DNA of 64,000 nucleotides from Pseudothioclava nitratireducens (GTDB lineage: Bacteria > Pseudomonadota > Alphaproteobacteria > Rhodobacterales > Rhodobacteraceae): positions 20,731 to 84,730 of the forward strand of contig NZ_JARGDK010000012.1 of NCBI RefSeq assembly GCF_029210495.1, in the 5' to 3' direction. Of the stretch, positions 16,995-27,021 are shown in pieces. A program made the position numbers and the translations under genes. Position 1 is the first letter of the stretch. The number at the start of each line of letters is the position of its first letter. The notes under the pieces are model-generated. The model was not told the DNA's origin, did not search any database, and worked only from the letters and a program-made list of their open reading frames with translations.

Positions 16995-17252
16995 CGCGTC
17001 CTCCGAATGTGCCTTAGAGGGGAAAACACCCCTCCCTTTCCCATTAGCCCTTCTCGAAAAATTTGTCACATAGAAAGCGCCGGTCCACAGCCCGGCAGTG
17101 TGAGTACCAGCCACAAGAGCTGGCGTGTACTGGGGTGCCGATCCGCCGTGTATGTGGTGGGCTGTTGCGTGCGGCATCCCTCTTTGTCTCGGCGGAGCGC
17201 GCTCGCGGGTGGGGCTTGCGCGCTCCGTTTAGTCCGGGCTATCCCGCTTGCC
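16995..17252. promoter_or_regulatory. Divergent promoter region and tdk leader
   Basis: 258 bases between divergent genes, with no credible coding frame. It holds an AT-rich patch (17053-17078) and two hairpins on the tdk side: CCAGC-N7-GCTGG near 17109-17125, and GGAGCGCG (17194-17201) with CGCGCTCC (17219-17226) followed by GTTTAGT, 26 bases before the tdk start. The second resembles an attenuator or weak terminator. Confidence 0.35.
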
Positions 17253-17834
17253 ATGGCGAAACTGTATTTCAACTACTCGACGATGAATGCGGGCAAGAGC
17301 ACGATCCTCTTGCAGGCGTCGCACAACTATATCGAACGCGGGATGCAGACCTTTCTGGTGACGGCGGCACTCGATCGCCGGGCCGGAGAGGCGACGATTG
17401 CAAGCCGTATCGGTATCGGCGCGGCCGCCACAACGTTCGATCAGAACACCGACATGTTCGATTTGGTAAAGAATCGGCTTGGAGAGGCACCCTGCCATTG
17501 TGTTTTTGTTGATGAAGCGCAATTCCTGACCCATGCGCAGGTCTGGCAACTGGCCCGTGCGGTCGATGATCTGGGCGTTCCCGTGATGTGCTATGGGTTG
17601 CGCGTGGATTTTCAGGGGAACCTTTTTCCCGGATCCGCCGCTCTGCTGGCCTTGGCCGACGAGATGCGCGAGGTGCGTACGATCTGCCATTGCGGGAAAA
17701 AAGCCACGATGGTCGTGCGGCTTGGTGCCGACGGACAGGCGTTGCGCGATGGCGATCAGGTTCAGATCGGCGGGAACGAGAGCTATGTCTCGCTCTGCCG
17801 CCGCCATTGGCGCGAAGCGGTAGGCGAGGCTTGA
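17253..17834 (+). CDS. tdk: Thymidine kinase
   Basis: A 193-residue type II thymidine kinase phosphorylating thymidine (and deoxyuridine) with ATP. P-loop at MNAGKST (residues 11-17), the VDEAQFL Walker B segment around residue 87, a lasso/active-site region with GLRVDFQGNLFPGS, and zinc ligands in ICHCGKKA plus a late C in SLCRRHW. Normal length. It complements the cdd-deoA-deoB-upp salvage genes at 49084-52659. The stop is four bases from the stop of the convergent FabH-like gene. Confidence 0.95.
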   Translation: MAKLYFNYSTMNAGKSTILLQASHNYIERGMQTFLVTAALDRRAGEATIASRIGIGAAATTFDQNTDMFDLVKNRLGEAPCHCVFVDEAQFLTHAQVWQLARAVDDLGVPVMCYGLRVDFQGNLFPGSAALLALADEMREVRTICHCGKKATMVVRLGADGQALRDGDQVQIGGNESYVSLCRRHWREAVGEA

Positions 17835-17838
17835 ACCT

Positions 17839-18960
17839 TCAGAACCGCTCGACCACGACAGAGCCGACAGAATAGCCCGCGCCAAACGAACAGATCAGCC
17901 CCAAATCACCCGGCTTCAGATCGTCGGAATATTTCGCAAAGGCGATGATCGACCCGGCCGACGAGGTATTGGCATAATCCTGCAAAATGTTGGGCTGCTC
18001 GCCCTCTTCCGGGTCGCGGCCTAGCACTTTTCTGCCAATGAAGTCGTTCATCGTCTTGTTCGCCTGATGCAGCCAAAGCCTCCGGAGCGAGTCGGAAGAA
18101 ATCCCTTCCTCGGCGAGATGGTTCTGGATATGTGCCGAGACCATCGGCAGCACTTCCTTGAACACTTTGCGGCCCTCTTGCATGAACTGCATGTCGCGGC
18201 GATCCGCCACGCCATCGGGCCGGGTGCGGCGCAGAAAACCGTTATTATTCCGAATATTGTTCGAGAACTCGGTCGCGCAGCGAGTGGAATGGATCACGAA
18301 GCCACCGTGTTTCGCATCCTCGCGCCGTTCCAAAAGGGTCGCCGTCGCCACATCCCCGAAGATGAAGTGACAATCGCGGTCGCGCCATTCGAGATGCCCC
18401 GAGGTAATCTCGGGGTTTACGACCAGCGCGCGCCGCACCGAGCCGGCGCGGATCATGTCCGCCGCCGCCTGAATCCCAAAGGTCGCCGAGGAGCAGGCGA
18501 CATTCATATCGAAGGCAAATCCGGTCGCGCCGATCAGCTTCTGGATCTCGATCGCGATGGCGGGATAGGGCCGCTCCATGTTGGAGGCGGCGCAGATCAC
18601 CAGATCGACCTCTTCACCTGTGCGGCCAGCCTGCGCCAGCGCGGTTTCGCAGGCCTTGAGTGCCATCTCGGCCATGATGCCAGGCTCCTCGTCAGCGCGC
18701 TGGCGGAATTCAGGATACATCCGCGCAGGATCGAGCACGCCCGACTTGTTCATCACATGGCGGCTGTGAATGCCCGACGCCTTGACGATGAACTCGCTCG
18801 AGGAATGGGGGATCGGCTCCATCTCTCCGGCGGCGATGGCCTGCGCGTTCTCGGCGTTCATCCGATCCGCATAGGCGTTGAAGGCGATGACGAGCTCGTC
18901 ATTGGAGATGGTCTCTTGCGGCGTAAAGACGCCCACCCCGGTAATCGCTGGCGTAAACAT
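17839..18960 (-). CDS. Beta-ketoacyl-ACP synthase III family protein
   Basis: A 373-residue thiolase-fold enzyme with the KAS III Cys-His-Asn triad: C156 in NVACSSATFG, His in LWLHQANKTMNDF and Asn in YANTSSAGSI. It is longer than housekeeping FabH (about 320 residues) because of an N-terminal insertion (AENAQAIAAGEMEPIPHSS), as in FabH-like paralogues found alongside true FabH in proteobacteria. Likely reaction: condensation of an acyl-CoA with malonyl-ACP; substrate chain length is not inferable. The ATG at 18960 follows AGGAGG. No other lipid-synthesis gene is adjacent. Confidence 0.85.
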   Translation of the reverse strand: MFTPAITGVGVFTPQETISNDELVIAFNAYADRMNAENAQAIAAGEMEPIPHSSSEFIVKASGIHSRHVMNKSGVLDPARMYPEFRQRADEEPGIMAEMALKACETALAQAGRTGEEVDLVICAASNMERPYPAIAIEIQKLIGATGFAFDMNVACSSATFGIQAAADMIRAGSVRRALVVNPEITSGHLEWRDRDCHFIFGDVATATLLERREDAKHGGFVIHSTRCATEFSNNIRNNNGFLRRTRPDGVADRRDMQFMQEGRKVFKEVLPMVSAHIQNHLAEEGISSDSLRRLWLHQANKTMNDFIGRKVLGRDPEEGEQPNILQDYANTSSAGSIIAFAKYSDDLKPGDLGLICSFGAGYSVGSVVVERF

Positions 18961-19015
18961 GGCACTCCTCCTGACCTCGGGCAGAGTCCGCCCAAGGCCG
19001 AAAAAGGTCAAGAGA

Positions 19016-19957
19016 TCAGAGCAAATTCGGCAAAGGCTTGCCGTCACGGAAAGCGCGCAGATTGGCCAGTGCCATCAGCCCCATATCCGTCCTCACCTCT
19101 TCCGCAGCGGTCCCCAGATGCGGCAGCAGCGTGACATTGTCGAGCGCGCGCAGCGCATCCGGCACCTCTGGCTCGAACTCATAGACATCCAGCCCCGCGC
19201 CAGCGATTGTACCGGCCTCCAAAGCCACGATCAGGTCGGATTGTGAAAGGATATCGCCCCGTGCGATATTGATCAGGTGTGCATGAGGTTGCATTTGTGC
19301 AAGTTCATCTGCACCGATCAAGTGATGGGTTTCCGGCGTCGCGGGCACAGCGATCACCACGATATCGGCCCGCAACACCTCGGCGAGCGAAACCTGCCGC
19401 GCCGGACAGCCCGGATCGGTCACCACAGAGCGGTTGTGAAAGACAACCTCCATGCCGAAGCCGAAATGGCAGCGCCGCGCGATGGCCTTGCCGATGCGGC
19501 CCATGCCGATAATCCCCACGCGCTTGCCCGTCACGTGAAGGCCGAGCATCTGCGTCGGCTGCCAGCCAGTCCAGCCACCCGAGCGCACCAGACGCTCCCC
19601 TTCGCCCGCGCGGCGCGCGCTCATCAGGATCAGCGCCATCGCGATATCGGCGGTAGCATCGGTCACGGCCCCCGGCGTGTTGGTCACCGCGATCCCGGCG
19701 GCGCGAGCGGCCTCGACGTCGATGTGATTGTAGCCCACCCCGAAATTCGCCAAGAGCTTGCAGCGCGGTTGTCCGGTGAAAGCCCCCGCCCCGAACGCAT
19801 CGCCCAAGGTCGGCAACACGAGATCGAATTCAGCCAAAGCCGCGCGGGCCTCATCTTGGGTCAGCGGCGCCGCCTCATGGCGAAAGGTCGTATCGAATTC
19901 GTCGGCGATGGCTGCCTCGACCGCATCCGTCATCCGACGCGTCACGAAGAGCCGCAT
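19016..19957 (-). CDS. D-isomer-specific 2-hydroxyacid dehydrogenase
   Basis: A 313-residue NAD(P)-dependent dehydrogenase. The Rossmann GMGRIGKAIARR motif (about residues 150-161) is present, along with catalytic Arg in NIARGDI, Glu in DVYEFEPEVP and His in LLPHLGTAAEEVR. The closest functional class is glyoxylate/hydroxypyruvate reductase; other 2-keto acids are possible. Its ATG overlaps the stop of the upstream tRNA-binding-domain gene by one base, placing it last in a four-gene operon starting at 21631. Confidence 0.88.
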   Translation of the reverse strand: MRLFVTRRMTDAVEAAIADEFDTTFRHEAAPLTQDEARAALAEFDLVLPTLGDAFGAGAFTGQPRCKLLANFGVGYNHIDVEAARAAGIAVTNTPGAVTDATADIAMALILMSARRAGEGERLVRSGGWTGWQPTQMLGLHVTGKRVGIIGMGRIGKAIARRCHFGFGMEVVFHNRSVVTDPGCPARQVSLAEVLRADIVVIAVPATPETHHLIGADELAQMQPHAHLINIARGDILSQSDLIVALEAGTIAGAGLDVYEFEPEVPDALRALDNVTLLPHLGTAAEEVRTDMGLMALANLRAFRDGKPLPNLL

Positions 19958-20292
19958 CAGAACATCCGCCCGCCGATGGGGACATCTTTGTCGGGGGTGA
20001 TGAGCACGACCTCACCCGCCTCATCGGGCAGGCCCAGCACCAGCGCCTCGGACATGAACGGCCCGATCTGGCGCGGCGGGAAGTTCACGACGCCCAGCAC
20101 CTTGCGCCCAATCAGCGCGTCGGGGGTATAATGCACCGTGATCTGCGCCGAGCTTTTCTTGACCCCGATGTCCGGTCCGTAATCGACCCAGAGCTTGAGC
20201 GCGGGCTTGCGGGCCTCGGGGAAAGGTTCCGCCTGCACGATCTGGCCCACGCGGATATCGACCTTGAGGAAATCGTCGAAACTGATGGTCAT
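19957..20292 (-). CDS. csaA: CsaA-like tRNA-binding-domain protein
   Basis: A 111-residue single-domain protein with the tRNA-binding OB fold: FLKVDIRVGQIVQAEPFPEARKPALKL at the N-terminus and VVNFPPRQIGPFMSEALVLG in the middle are characteristic. CsaA proteins bind tRNA or unfolded proteins and have been described as export-related chaperones. Length is that of stand-alone members. The start overlaps the proC stop by four bases. Confidence 0.9.
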   Translation of the reverse strand: MTISFDDFLKVDIRVGQIVQAEPFPEARKPALKLWVDYGPDIGVKKSSAQITVHYTPDALIGRKVLGVVNFPPRQIGPFMSEALVLGLPDEAGEVVLITPDKDVPIGGRMF

Positions 20293-21101
20293 CCGGCCAG
20301 CTCCCGGTTGCGGCGGATATTGGCGGCGACGGCGCGGCTGAGAAGTCCGGGAAATCCGGTCTCCGGCTCCATCAGGACCTCAAGCGCGGCAGCAGTCGTA
20401 CCACCCGGACTCGTGACATTCACCCGCAGTTGAGCGGGGCTTTCGTCGGACGCCTCGGCCAGCGCGCCCGCCCCGGCGACGGTCGCCTTGGCCAGCTGCA
20501 TCGCAAGCTCTTCGGAGAGTCCCTGTTCGACTCCGGCCGCAGCCATCGTCTCGATCAGGTGGAACACATAGGCCGGACCGGAACCCGAAACCCCGATCAC
20601 AGCATCCATCTGAGCCTCATCTTCAAGCCGGACAACCTGTCCAACGGCGCGCAACAGCGCCTCGGAAAGATCGAGATCCGCCGCGCTCGCCGCCCCGTTC
20701 CCGACGATTGCCGTGATCCCGCGCCCAATCGCCGCGGGCGTGTTGGGCATCGCCCGGATCAAGGGCGTTTGGGCGCCGAGCAGCTTCTCATAGCCCTCGA
20801 TGGTGATACCCGCGGCGACCGTGACGAACAGCGTCTTGCCGCCGCCCATCGCCGCCAGTTGCGGCAGCGCCGCGCCCATCATCTGCGGCTTCACCGCGAG
20901 CAAAACAACCGCCGGAGCGGCTGGCAAGTCGCCATTGATATGCACGCCCGTCCCGCGCAGCCAATCGGACGGGTTCGGGTCGATCACATGCACGGAGGTC
21001 GGCGGCAAGCCATTGCCAAGCCAGCCCTGCAACATCGCAGAGCCCATCTTGCCACAGCCCAGAAGCACAAGCCCCCGCGTCACGATATCGGAAAAATTCA
21101 T
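20289..21101 (-). CDS. proC: Pyrroline-5-carboxylate reductase
   Basis: A 270-residue enzyme for the last step of proline synthesis (P5C + NAD(P)H to proline). N-terminal dinucleotide motif LLGCGKMGSAMLQGW, AVKPQMM, MPNTPAAIGRG, and the dimerisation-domain signature VSGSGPAYVFHLIE followed by VTSPGGTTAAALEVL are all present. The ATG at 21101 is preceded by AAGGGGGTAAC. It follows the YbjN gene by 26 bases. Confidence 0.96.
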   Translation of the reverse strand: MNFSDIVTRGLVLLGCGKMGSAMLQGWLGNGLPPTSVHVIDPNPSDWLRGTGVHINGDLPAAPAVVLLAVKPQMMGAALPQLAAMGGGKTLFVTVAAGITIEGYEKLLGAQTPLIRAMPNTPAAIGRGITAIVGNGAASAADLDLSEALLRAVGQVVRLEDEAQMDAVIGVSGSGPAYVFHLIETMAAAGVEQGLSEELAMQLAKATVAGAGALAEASDESPAQLRVNVTSPGGTTAAALEVLMEPETGFPGLLSRAVAANIRRNRELAG

Positions 21102-21127
21102 GTTACCCCCTTTGTTGCGGGGGCAGA

Positions 21128-21631
21128 TTAGGCGCGACCGTAGGCCTCGGCAATGGCGACATCCATCGCGCGCGCCGCTTTCTGATCGCCCCAGGCCACC
21201 AGTTGGAAGGCCGGATAGAAGCGCTCGGACGCCACGACCGCCGCGCCGATCAGCCGGTCGATCTGATCCGCGCTCGCCACCTGCCCGCCCGACAGCACCA
21301 GCCCATAGCGCCAGACCATCAGCTTCTGCTCGTTCCAGAAGGTGAAGGCCCCCGTCCAGCATTGATCGTTCACGCGGTTCAGCAGGTCGTAAAGTTCGCT
21401 CTCGCGCTCGGCGGGCGGGTCCATCTCGAAGGTCGAGATCAGACGCAGGGTCTCATCGACCGGGCTCCATGCGAGGGTGATCGAATAGGTCCGCCACTGA
21501 CCCTCAACCGCCATTGCGATCTGGTCGTCAGTCACGCGGTCAAAATCCCAGTCATGCGCCTCGGCGAGCGTCTCCACCACATCGATCGGGTGAAGGTCGT
21601 CCGCGTAGAGAAAGTCCTCGCTCAGTGCCAT
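21128..21631 (-). CDS. YbjN-domain protein
   Basis: A 167-residue acidic, soluble protein of the YbjN family: a central region with QWRTYSITLAWSPVDETLRLISTFEM and LLNRVNDQCWTGAFTFWNEQKLMVWRYGL resembles the type III chaperone-like fold of YbjN. The ATG at 21631 follows GGGGGATACGGGC; upstream codons belong to a promoter-like region. Such proteins often precede proC in this family, as here. Exact role unknown. Confidence 0.88.
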   Translation of the reverse strand: MALSEDFLYADDLHPIDVVETLAEAHDWDFDRVTDDQIAMAVEGQWRTYSITLAWSPVDETLRLISTFEMDPPAERESELYDLLNRVNDQCWTGAFTFWNEQKLMVWRYGLVLSGGQVASADQIDRLIGAAVVASERFYPAFQLVAWGDQKAARAMDVAIAEAYGRA

Positions 21632-21876
21632 GCCCGTATCCCCCTGCCTGTATACGTCCCGACGGGGTGCAGCTCCCCTAGGGTTTGGTGTATCCACAAA
21701 GTGCGGCGGATAACCGCCTTGCCCATACAAGATATCGTGCGGGCAAAGGTGCATTCTGTAAAGCAATTTGTCGTGGATAACTTGGCCCACACCCACCAAA
21801 TCTGGGGAAAACCCGTGCGAGAACCGAAAAACGCGGCGCACAGGACGCTAAAGCGAAAGAAAGCGGGAGGATCGAT

Positions 21877-21952
<76 letters not shown>

Positions 21953-22051
21953 ACATTCGATGGCGGCTGTTTCGCGCAATCGCGTATTCTTGTCAAGCAC
22001 GTGCACCCGTGGCAGACCCCGTTTTGACGGGCCCGGAGGGGCGACCAGATG

Positions 22052-22495
22052 TCACGCCATTGCCGGCAGATGCGCGCGCACGAACGCAACCAGATCCGAA
22101 GCCGGACGCGCGCCCGAGGCCCGCGCCATTTCGCGCCCCTTGCCGAACAGGATGAAAGAGGGGATGCCCTGAATACGATAGCGCTGCGTCGCTTGCGGGT
22201 TCACTTGGGTGTTCAGCTTGGCCAGCCGCACCTGCGGTGCCAGTTGCCCGGCGGCGATCTGGAACTGCGGCGCCATCTGACGGCACGGCCCACACCACGG
22301 CGCCCAGAAATCCACCAGCAGCGGCAGGTCGTCCTTTTCCGCCTTGGCAAGGATGCCCGCGTCGATCTCGGTCACCTTGCCGCTCACCAGCTTGCCGCCG
22401 CACGTCCCGCATTTGGGGCCCGCCGAGAGCTTGTCCGAGGGCACACGGTTCGCCTGTCCGCAGTCCAGACAGGTCACGCGATAGGATTGGGCCAT
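22052..22495 (-). CDS. trxC: Thioredoxin 2 (zinc-binding type)
   Basis: A 147-residue thioredoxin with an N-terminal zinc module (C9, C12, C29, C32) and the active site WCGPC (C68/C71), then the cis-proline in IQGIPSFILF. The extra zinc domain distinguishes TrxC from TrxA; in E. coli TrxC is part of the oxidative-stress response. The ATG at 22495 follows GGGAGGCTGTC. The gene is separate from gcvP, with a palindromic repeat between. Confidence 0.95.
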   Translation of the reverse strand: MAQSYRVTCLDCGQANRVPSDKLSAGPKCGTCGGKLVSGKVTEIDAGILAKAEKDDLPLLVDFWAPWCGPCRQMAPQFQIAAGQLAPQVRLAKLNTQVNPQATQRYRIQGIPSFILFGKGREMARASGARPASDLVAFVRAHLPAMA

Positions 22496-22567
22496 GACAG
22501 CCTCCCGCAATATTCAACTTACCGAATATATTGGGGCAGAATGGCTCCCGCGCAAGACCACGCCATT

Positions 22568-22625
22568 CATCAAACCCGAAATACTCTGAGGGTGAATTTG
22601 CCGAAGGAAAAGAGGGGGCAGCACC
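22568..22625. repeat. Gene-end repeat (CATcAAACCCGAAATACTC type)
   Basis: CATCAAACCCGAAATACTC at 22568-22586, then GAGGGTGAATTTGCCGAAGGAAAAG and a GAGGGGGCAGCACCCCCTC hairpin near 22607-22625. Related blocks at 27331 and 46321 share the first 19 bases with one or two changes. It lies just past the gcvP stop and probably ends that transcript. Confidence 0.65.
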
Positions 22626-22633
22626 CCCTCTCT

Positions 22634-25465
22634 CTATTCCGCAGCATAGCTCTCCAGCGGCGGGCAGGTGCAGATCAGGTGCCGATCGCCGTGAACGTTA
22701 TCGACCCGCCCGACGGGCGGCCAATATTTGTCCTCGCGGAACGACCCCGGCGGGAAGCAGGCCTGCTCCCGGCTATAGGGGCGCGTCCACTCGGCCACGA
22801 GGTCATGGACCGTGTGGGGCGCATGGCGCAGCGGCGAGTCCTCGGCGGCAATCTCGCCATCGGCCACGGCGCGCACCTCCTCGCGGATCGCGAGCATCGC
22901 GGTGATGAAACGGTCAAGCTCTGCCTTGGTTTCCGACTCCGTCGGCTCCACCATGAGCGTGCCTGCGACCGGCCAGCTCATGGTCGGCGCGTGGAACCCG
23001 TTGTCGATCAGACGCTTGGCGATATCGTCCACGGTCACGCCGCACTCTCCGAAAGGTCGCGTGTCGAGGATGCACTCATGCGCCACCCGCCCCCGGTTAC
23101 CCATGAACAGGATCGGATAGGCGGTCTTAAGCCGCGCAGCGATATAGTTCGCGTTGAGGATCGCCACACGAGTCGCCTGCGCCAGACCCGAGCCACCCAT
23201 CATCAGGCAATAAGCCCATGAAATCAGCAGGATCGAGGCAGAGCCGAAGGGCGCCGCCGATACGGGGCCCTCACTGCCGCCGGTTTCGGGATGCCCCGGC
23301 AGGTAAGGGGCCAGATGCGCCTTCACGCCGATCGGACCCATCCCCGGACCACCGCCACCATGCGGGATCGCAAAGGTCTTGTGCAGGTTCAGGTGCGACA
23401 CGTCCGAGCCGATCTCGCCGGGCTTCACCAGCCCGACCAGCGCGTTCATATTCGCCCCGTCCAGATAAACCTGCCCGCCAAAGCGATGCGTGATGTCACA
23501 AATCTCGCGCACGGTTTCCTCGAACACCCCGTGGGTCGAGGGGTAGGTGATCATGCAGGCGGCCAGATTTTCGCCAGCAGCTTCCGCCTTGGCCGCGAAA
23601 TCCTCAAGGTCCACATCGCCGTTCGGCGCGGACTTGACCACAACGACTTTCATCCCTGCCATCTGTGCCGAGGCCGGGTTCGTGCCATGCGCCGAGGTCG
23701 GGATCAGGCAGATATTGCGATGCCCCTCGCCGCGCGCGCGGTGATAGGCGGCAATCGTCAGAAGGCCAGCATATTCACCCTGCGCGCCGGAATTGGGCTG
23801 CATCGAGAAGGCATCGTATCCGGTAATCTCGCAGAGTTTCGCGGTCAGGTCCTCGATCACCTCGGCATAGCCCTGCGCCTGATCCGCGGGCGCGAACGGG
23901 TGCAGCGAGCCGAATTCCGGCCATGTGATCGGCATCATTTCTGCCGCCGCATTGAGCTTCATCGTGCACGAACCGAGCGGGATCATCGCCCGGTCAAGCG
24001 CCAGATCGCGGTCCGACAGACGGCGCATGTAGCGCATCATCTCGGACTCGGCGCGGTTCATGTGGAAAACCGGGTGGGTCAGGTAGTCGCTCTGCCGCAG
24101 CATCTCCTCGGGGAAACCAAGCCCCACCGTCTCGGGCGCGGGCTCGGTGATGCCAAACGCGTCGAGCACGCGGGCGATCACCTCGCCATCGGTCATCTCA
24201 TCGACCGAAATGCCCACGCGGTCACGCCCCACTTTGCGCAGGTTTAACCCACGCTGACGCGCCGCCGCGAGGATGCCCATCTGGCCCACGCCGACCTTGA
24301 CCGTGATCGTGTCGAAGAAGGCTTCCGGCGCCACTTCGGCCCCGGCGGCGACCAGCGCATCGCGCAGACGCACCGCGTTCAGATGCACCATCTCGGCAAT
24401 CGAGCGCAGGCCAACAGGCCCGTGGAAGACCGCATAGAACGAGGCCATGACCGCCAGAAGCGCCTGCGCCGTGCAGACATTCGAGGTCGCCTTTTCGCGG
24501 CGGATATGCTGCTCGCGGGTTTGCAGCGACAGGCGATAGGCGGGGTTGCCATGGCTGTCGATAGAGACACCGACGATCCGCCCCGGCATCGCGCGTTTCA
24601 ACTCGTCGCGGCAGGACATGAAGGCCGCGTGCGGGCCGCCATAGCCCATCGGCACGCCAAACCGCTGCGCGGAGCCAATCGCGATATCGGCCCCCATCGC
24701 ACCCGGTTCTTTGAGCAGACACAGCGCCAGAAGGTCCGTTGCAACGACTGCCAAGGCTTTGGCTTCGTGCAGCTTTTCGCACAGGTCAGTGAAATCACGG
24801 ACGTGGCCGTAAGTGCCCGGATACTGGAAGATCGCGCCAAAGACGGTTTCGGGCTCCAGCGCCTCGGGCGCGCCCACGATGACCTCGATCCCGAGCGGCA
24901 GCGCGCGTGTGCGGATCACCTCGATCGTCTGCGGGTGGCAGCTTTGATCGACGAAGAAGGCCGTCGCCTTCGACTTGGCCGAACGCTGCGCCATCGCCAT
25001 CGCCTCGGCCGCCGCGGTCGCCTCGTCGAGTAGCGACGCATTCGCCACCGGCAACCCGGTCAGGTCCGCAACCATCGTCTGGTAATTCAAGAGCGCCTCA
25101 AGCCGGCCCTGCGCGATCTCGGGTTGGTAGGGCGTGTAGGCCGTATACCAGGCCGGGTTTTCGAGAATGTTGCGCTGGATCGCGGGAGGCGTCACCGTGC
25201 CGTAATAGCCCTGCCCGATCAGCGAGGTCATCACCTCGTTCTTCTCGGCCACTTTGCGCAGCTTTTGCAGCAGCGCGTGTTCGGTGAGCGGCGCCCAGGA
25301 AAGCGGCTCATCCTGACGGATCGCGCGGGGCACGGTCTCGTCGATGAGCTGGTCGAGGGTTTCCACCCCCACCACCTTGAGCATTTCCGCCATCTCAGCC
25401 GGAGACGGCCCGATATGACGGCGGTTCGCGAAATCGTAGGTGTCGTAGGTCGTGGGGGTAAACAT
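22634..25465 (-). CDS. gcvP: Glycine dehydrogenase (decarboxylating), P protein
   Basis: A 943-residue single-chain GcvP (fused alpha and beta halves) that decarboxylates glycine using PLP and passes the aminomethyl group to GcvH. N-terminal [15 protein letters not shown] and the PLP lysine motif [21 protein letters not shown] in the second half are diagnostic. Length is typical (about 950). It starts nine bases after gcvH and is last in the gcvTHP operon, controlled by the glycine riboswitch upstream of gcvT. Confidence 0.97.
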   Translation of the reverse strand: MFTPTTYDTYDFANRRHIGPSPAEMAEMLKVVGVETLDQLIDETVPRAIRQDEPLSWAPLTEHALLQKLRKVAEKNEVMTSLIGQGYYGTVTPPAIQRNILENPAWYTAYTPYQPEIAQGRLEALLNYQTMVADLTGLPVANASLLDEATAAAEAMAMAQRSAKSKATAFFVDQSCHPQTIEVIRTRALPLGIEVIVGAPEALEPETVFGAIFQYPGTYGHVRDFTDLCEKLHEAKALAVVATDLLALCLLKEPGAMGADIAIGSAQRFGVPMGYGGPHAAFMSCRDELKRAMPGRIVGVSIDSHGNPAYRLSLQTREQHIRREKATSNVCTAQALLAVMASFYAVFHGPVGLRSIAEMVHLNAVRLRDALVAAGAEVAPEAFFDTITVKVGVGQMGILAAARQRGLNLRKVGRDRVGISVDEMTDGEVIARVLDAFGITEPAPETVGLGFPEEMLRQSDYLTHPVFHMNRAESEMMRYMRRLSDRDLALDRAMIPLGSCTMKLNAAAEMMPITWPEFGSLHPFAPADQAQGYAEVIEDLTAKLCEITGYDAFSMQPNSGAQGEYAGLLTIAAYHRARGEGHRNICLIPTSAHGTNPASAQMAGMKVVVVKSAPNGDVDLEDFAAKAEAAGENLAACMITYPSTHGVFEETVREICDITHRFGGQVYLDGANMNALVGLVKPGEIGSDVSHLNLHKTFAIPHGGGGPGMGPIGVKAHLAPYLPGHPETGGSEGPVSAAPFGSASILLISWAYCLMMGGSGLAQATRVAILNANYIAARLKTAYPILFMGNRGRVAHECILDTRPFGECGVTVDDIAKRLIDNGFHAPTMSWPVAGTLMVEPTESETKAELDRFITAMLAIREEVRAVADGEIAAEDSPLRHAPHTVHDLVAEWTRPYSREQACFPPGSFREDKYWPPVGRVDNVHGDRHLICTCPPLESYAAE

Positions 25466-25474
25466 CGTGCAGCC

Positions 25475-25834
25475 TCAGCCGATAAAGTCTTTGTAGGCGT
25501 CCTCGTCCATGAAGTCGTCAAGCTGCTCCATGTCCTCCACCTTCATCTTGAAGAACCACGCTTCGCCGAGCGGGTCCTCGTTCACCAGTGCCGGGTTGTC
25601 GACCAGCGCCTCGTTCACCTCGACGATCTCGCCATCGACGGGCGCGAGGATGTCGGAGGCCGCCTTGACGCTCTCGATCACCGAGACCTCATCACCCTTG
25701 GCGACCTTGGTTTCCGGCTCGGGCAGTTCGACAAAGACCACATCGCCCAGCTGCTCCGAGGCGTGGTCGGTAATGCCCACGACCACCAGATCGCCTTCGA
25801 CGCGCAGCCATTCGTGTTCTTCGGTGAATTTCAT
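25475..25834 (-). CDS. gcvH: Glycine cleavage system H protein
   Basis: The 119-residue lipoyl carrier that shuttles the aminomethyl group between P, T and L proteins. The lipoylation site is K57 in VIESVKAASD, with FTEEHEWLRVEGD at the start and the usual LGEAWFFKMK near the end. Normal length. It sits 10 bases after gcvT and nine before gcvP, confirming the operon. A longer upstream frame would extend into gcvT and was not used. Confidence 0.97.
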   Translation of the reverse strand: MKFTEEHEWLRVEGDLVVVGITDHASEQLGDVVFVELPEPETKVAKGDEVSVIESVKAASDILAPVDGEIVEVNEALVDNPALVNEDPLGEAWFFKMKVEDMEQLDDFMDEDAYKDFIG

Positions 25835-25844
25835 CTCTCGCTCC

Positions 25845-26960
25845 TCAGCGTTTGTAATTGGTGGGTTGGAAGGGCATCGGCGCGACCTGCACGGGCAGTC
25901 TTTTGCCGCGCACCTCGCCGTAAACGGTAGCGCCGATATCAAGATCGGCCGGAAGATAGGCCATCGCCATGGGCCGCCCGATCGAGGGGCCAAAGCCGCC
26001 CGAGGTGACAGTGCCGATTGGTGCGCCGCCTTCGGGACCCGCGAAAATCTCGGTGCCCTCACGCATCGGGGCACGGCCCTCGGGCAAGAGCCCCATGCGT
26101 TTGCGCGCGGTCCCAGTGTCCAGTTCGGCCAGAATACGCTCCGCGCCCGGGAACCCGCCTGCACGCGCACCGCCATTGCGCCGGACCTTCTGGATCGCCC
26201 ATGTCAGCGCGCCCTCGACCGGCGAGGTGGTGGTGTCGATGTCATGCCCGTAGAGGCACAGCCCTGCCTCAAGCCGCAGACTGTCGCGCGCGCCCAGACC
26301 GACGGCCTCCACCGCCTCATGCGCCAAAAGCGCCCGCGCCAGATCGACGGCCCGGCCCTCGGGAACGGAAATCTCGAAGCCGTCTTCGCCCGTGTAGCCC
26401 GAGCGCGAAATCCACAACTCAGTGCCCTGCCAGTCGAAACGGCCAACATCCATGAAGCGCATCCCGGCCACACCGGCGACCAGCGTCGCCAGCACCGTCT
26501 CGGCGTCGGGCCCCTGAAGCGCCAGAAGCGCCCGGTCGTTGACCGGCTGAACGCCTTCGATATGCGCCTGAAGATGGGCGATGTCCGCCTCTTTGCAGGC
26601 CGCGTTCACCACGAGGAACAGATCGTCCCCGCGATTGGCGACCATCAAGTCATCAAGGATGCCCCCCGCCGGATCGGTGAAAAGCGCATAACGCTGGCGA
26701 CCCTCACCCAGCCCCGCGATATCCACCGGCACCAGAGCCTCGAGCGCGAGCGCCGCGTCGGGCGGCAAGATCACCTGACCCATATGGCTCACATCGAAAA
26801 GCCCGGCCCGCGCCCGCGTGTGAAGATGCTCTTTCATCACGCCCAGCGGATATTGCACCGGCATCTCGTAGCCTGCAAAGGGCACCATCTTCGCGCCCAG
26901 TTCCACATGAAGATCGTAAAGCGGTGTCCGCTTCAGCTCCGCGCCCGCAAGGTCAGCCAT
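25845..26960 (-). CDS. gcvT: Glycine cleavage system aminomethyltransferase (T protein)
   Basis: A 371-residue enzyme transferring the methylene group to tetrahydrofolate. Motifs include LHVELGAKMVPFAGYEMPVQY, GLFDVSHMGQ and SGYTGEDGFEI (folate-binding region) with ARDSLRLEAGLCLYGHD. The ATG at 26960 is preceded by AAGGGGGCGG; the frame continues upstream through the riboswitch, so the longer version is not coding. First gene of gcvT-gcvH-gcvP and divergent from nothing: gltX follows on the same strand beyond a terminator at 27294. Confidence 0.96.
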   Translation of the reverse strand: MADLAGAELKRTPLYDLHVELGAKMVPFAGYEMPVQYPLGVMKEHLHTRARAGLFDVSHMGQVILPPDAALALEALVPVDIAGLGEGRQRYALFTDPAGGILDDLMVANRGDDLFLVVNAACKEADIAHLQAHIEGVQPVNDRALLALQGPDAETVLATLVAGVAGMRFMDVGRFDWQGTELWISRSGYTGEDGFEISVPEGRAVDLARALLAHEAVEAVGLGARDSLRLEAGLCLYGHDIDTTTSPVEGALTWAIQKVRRNGGARAGGFPGAERILAELDTGTARKRMGLLPEGRAPMREGTEIFAGPEGGAPIGTVTSGGFGPSIGRPMAMAYLPADLDIGATVYGEVRGKRLPVQVAPMPFQPTNYKR

Positions 26961-27021
26961 GCCGCCCCCTTCTGTCAGCCGGATGCCCGGCATCGAATCC
27001 ATGAGCCTTTCGGCCCGCTCG

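Noticed and set aside
21691..21780. DnaA-box-like TATCCACA and GGATAAC motifs near the YbjN promoter, considered as an origin
   Set aside because: Only isolated boxes, no AT-rich unwinding element, no dnaA or other origin genes.
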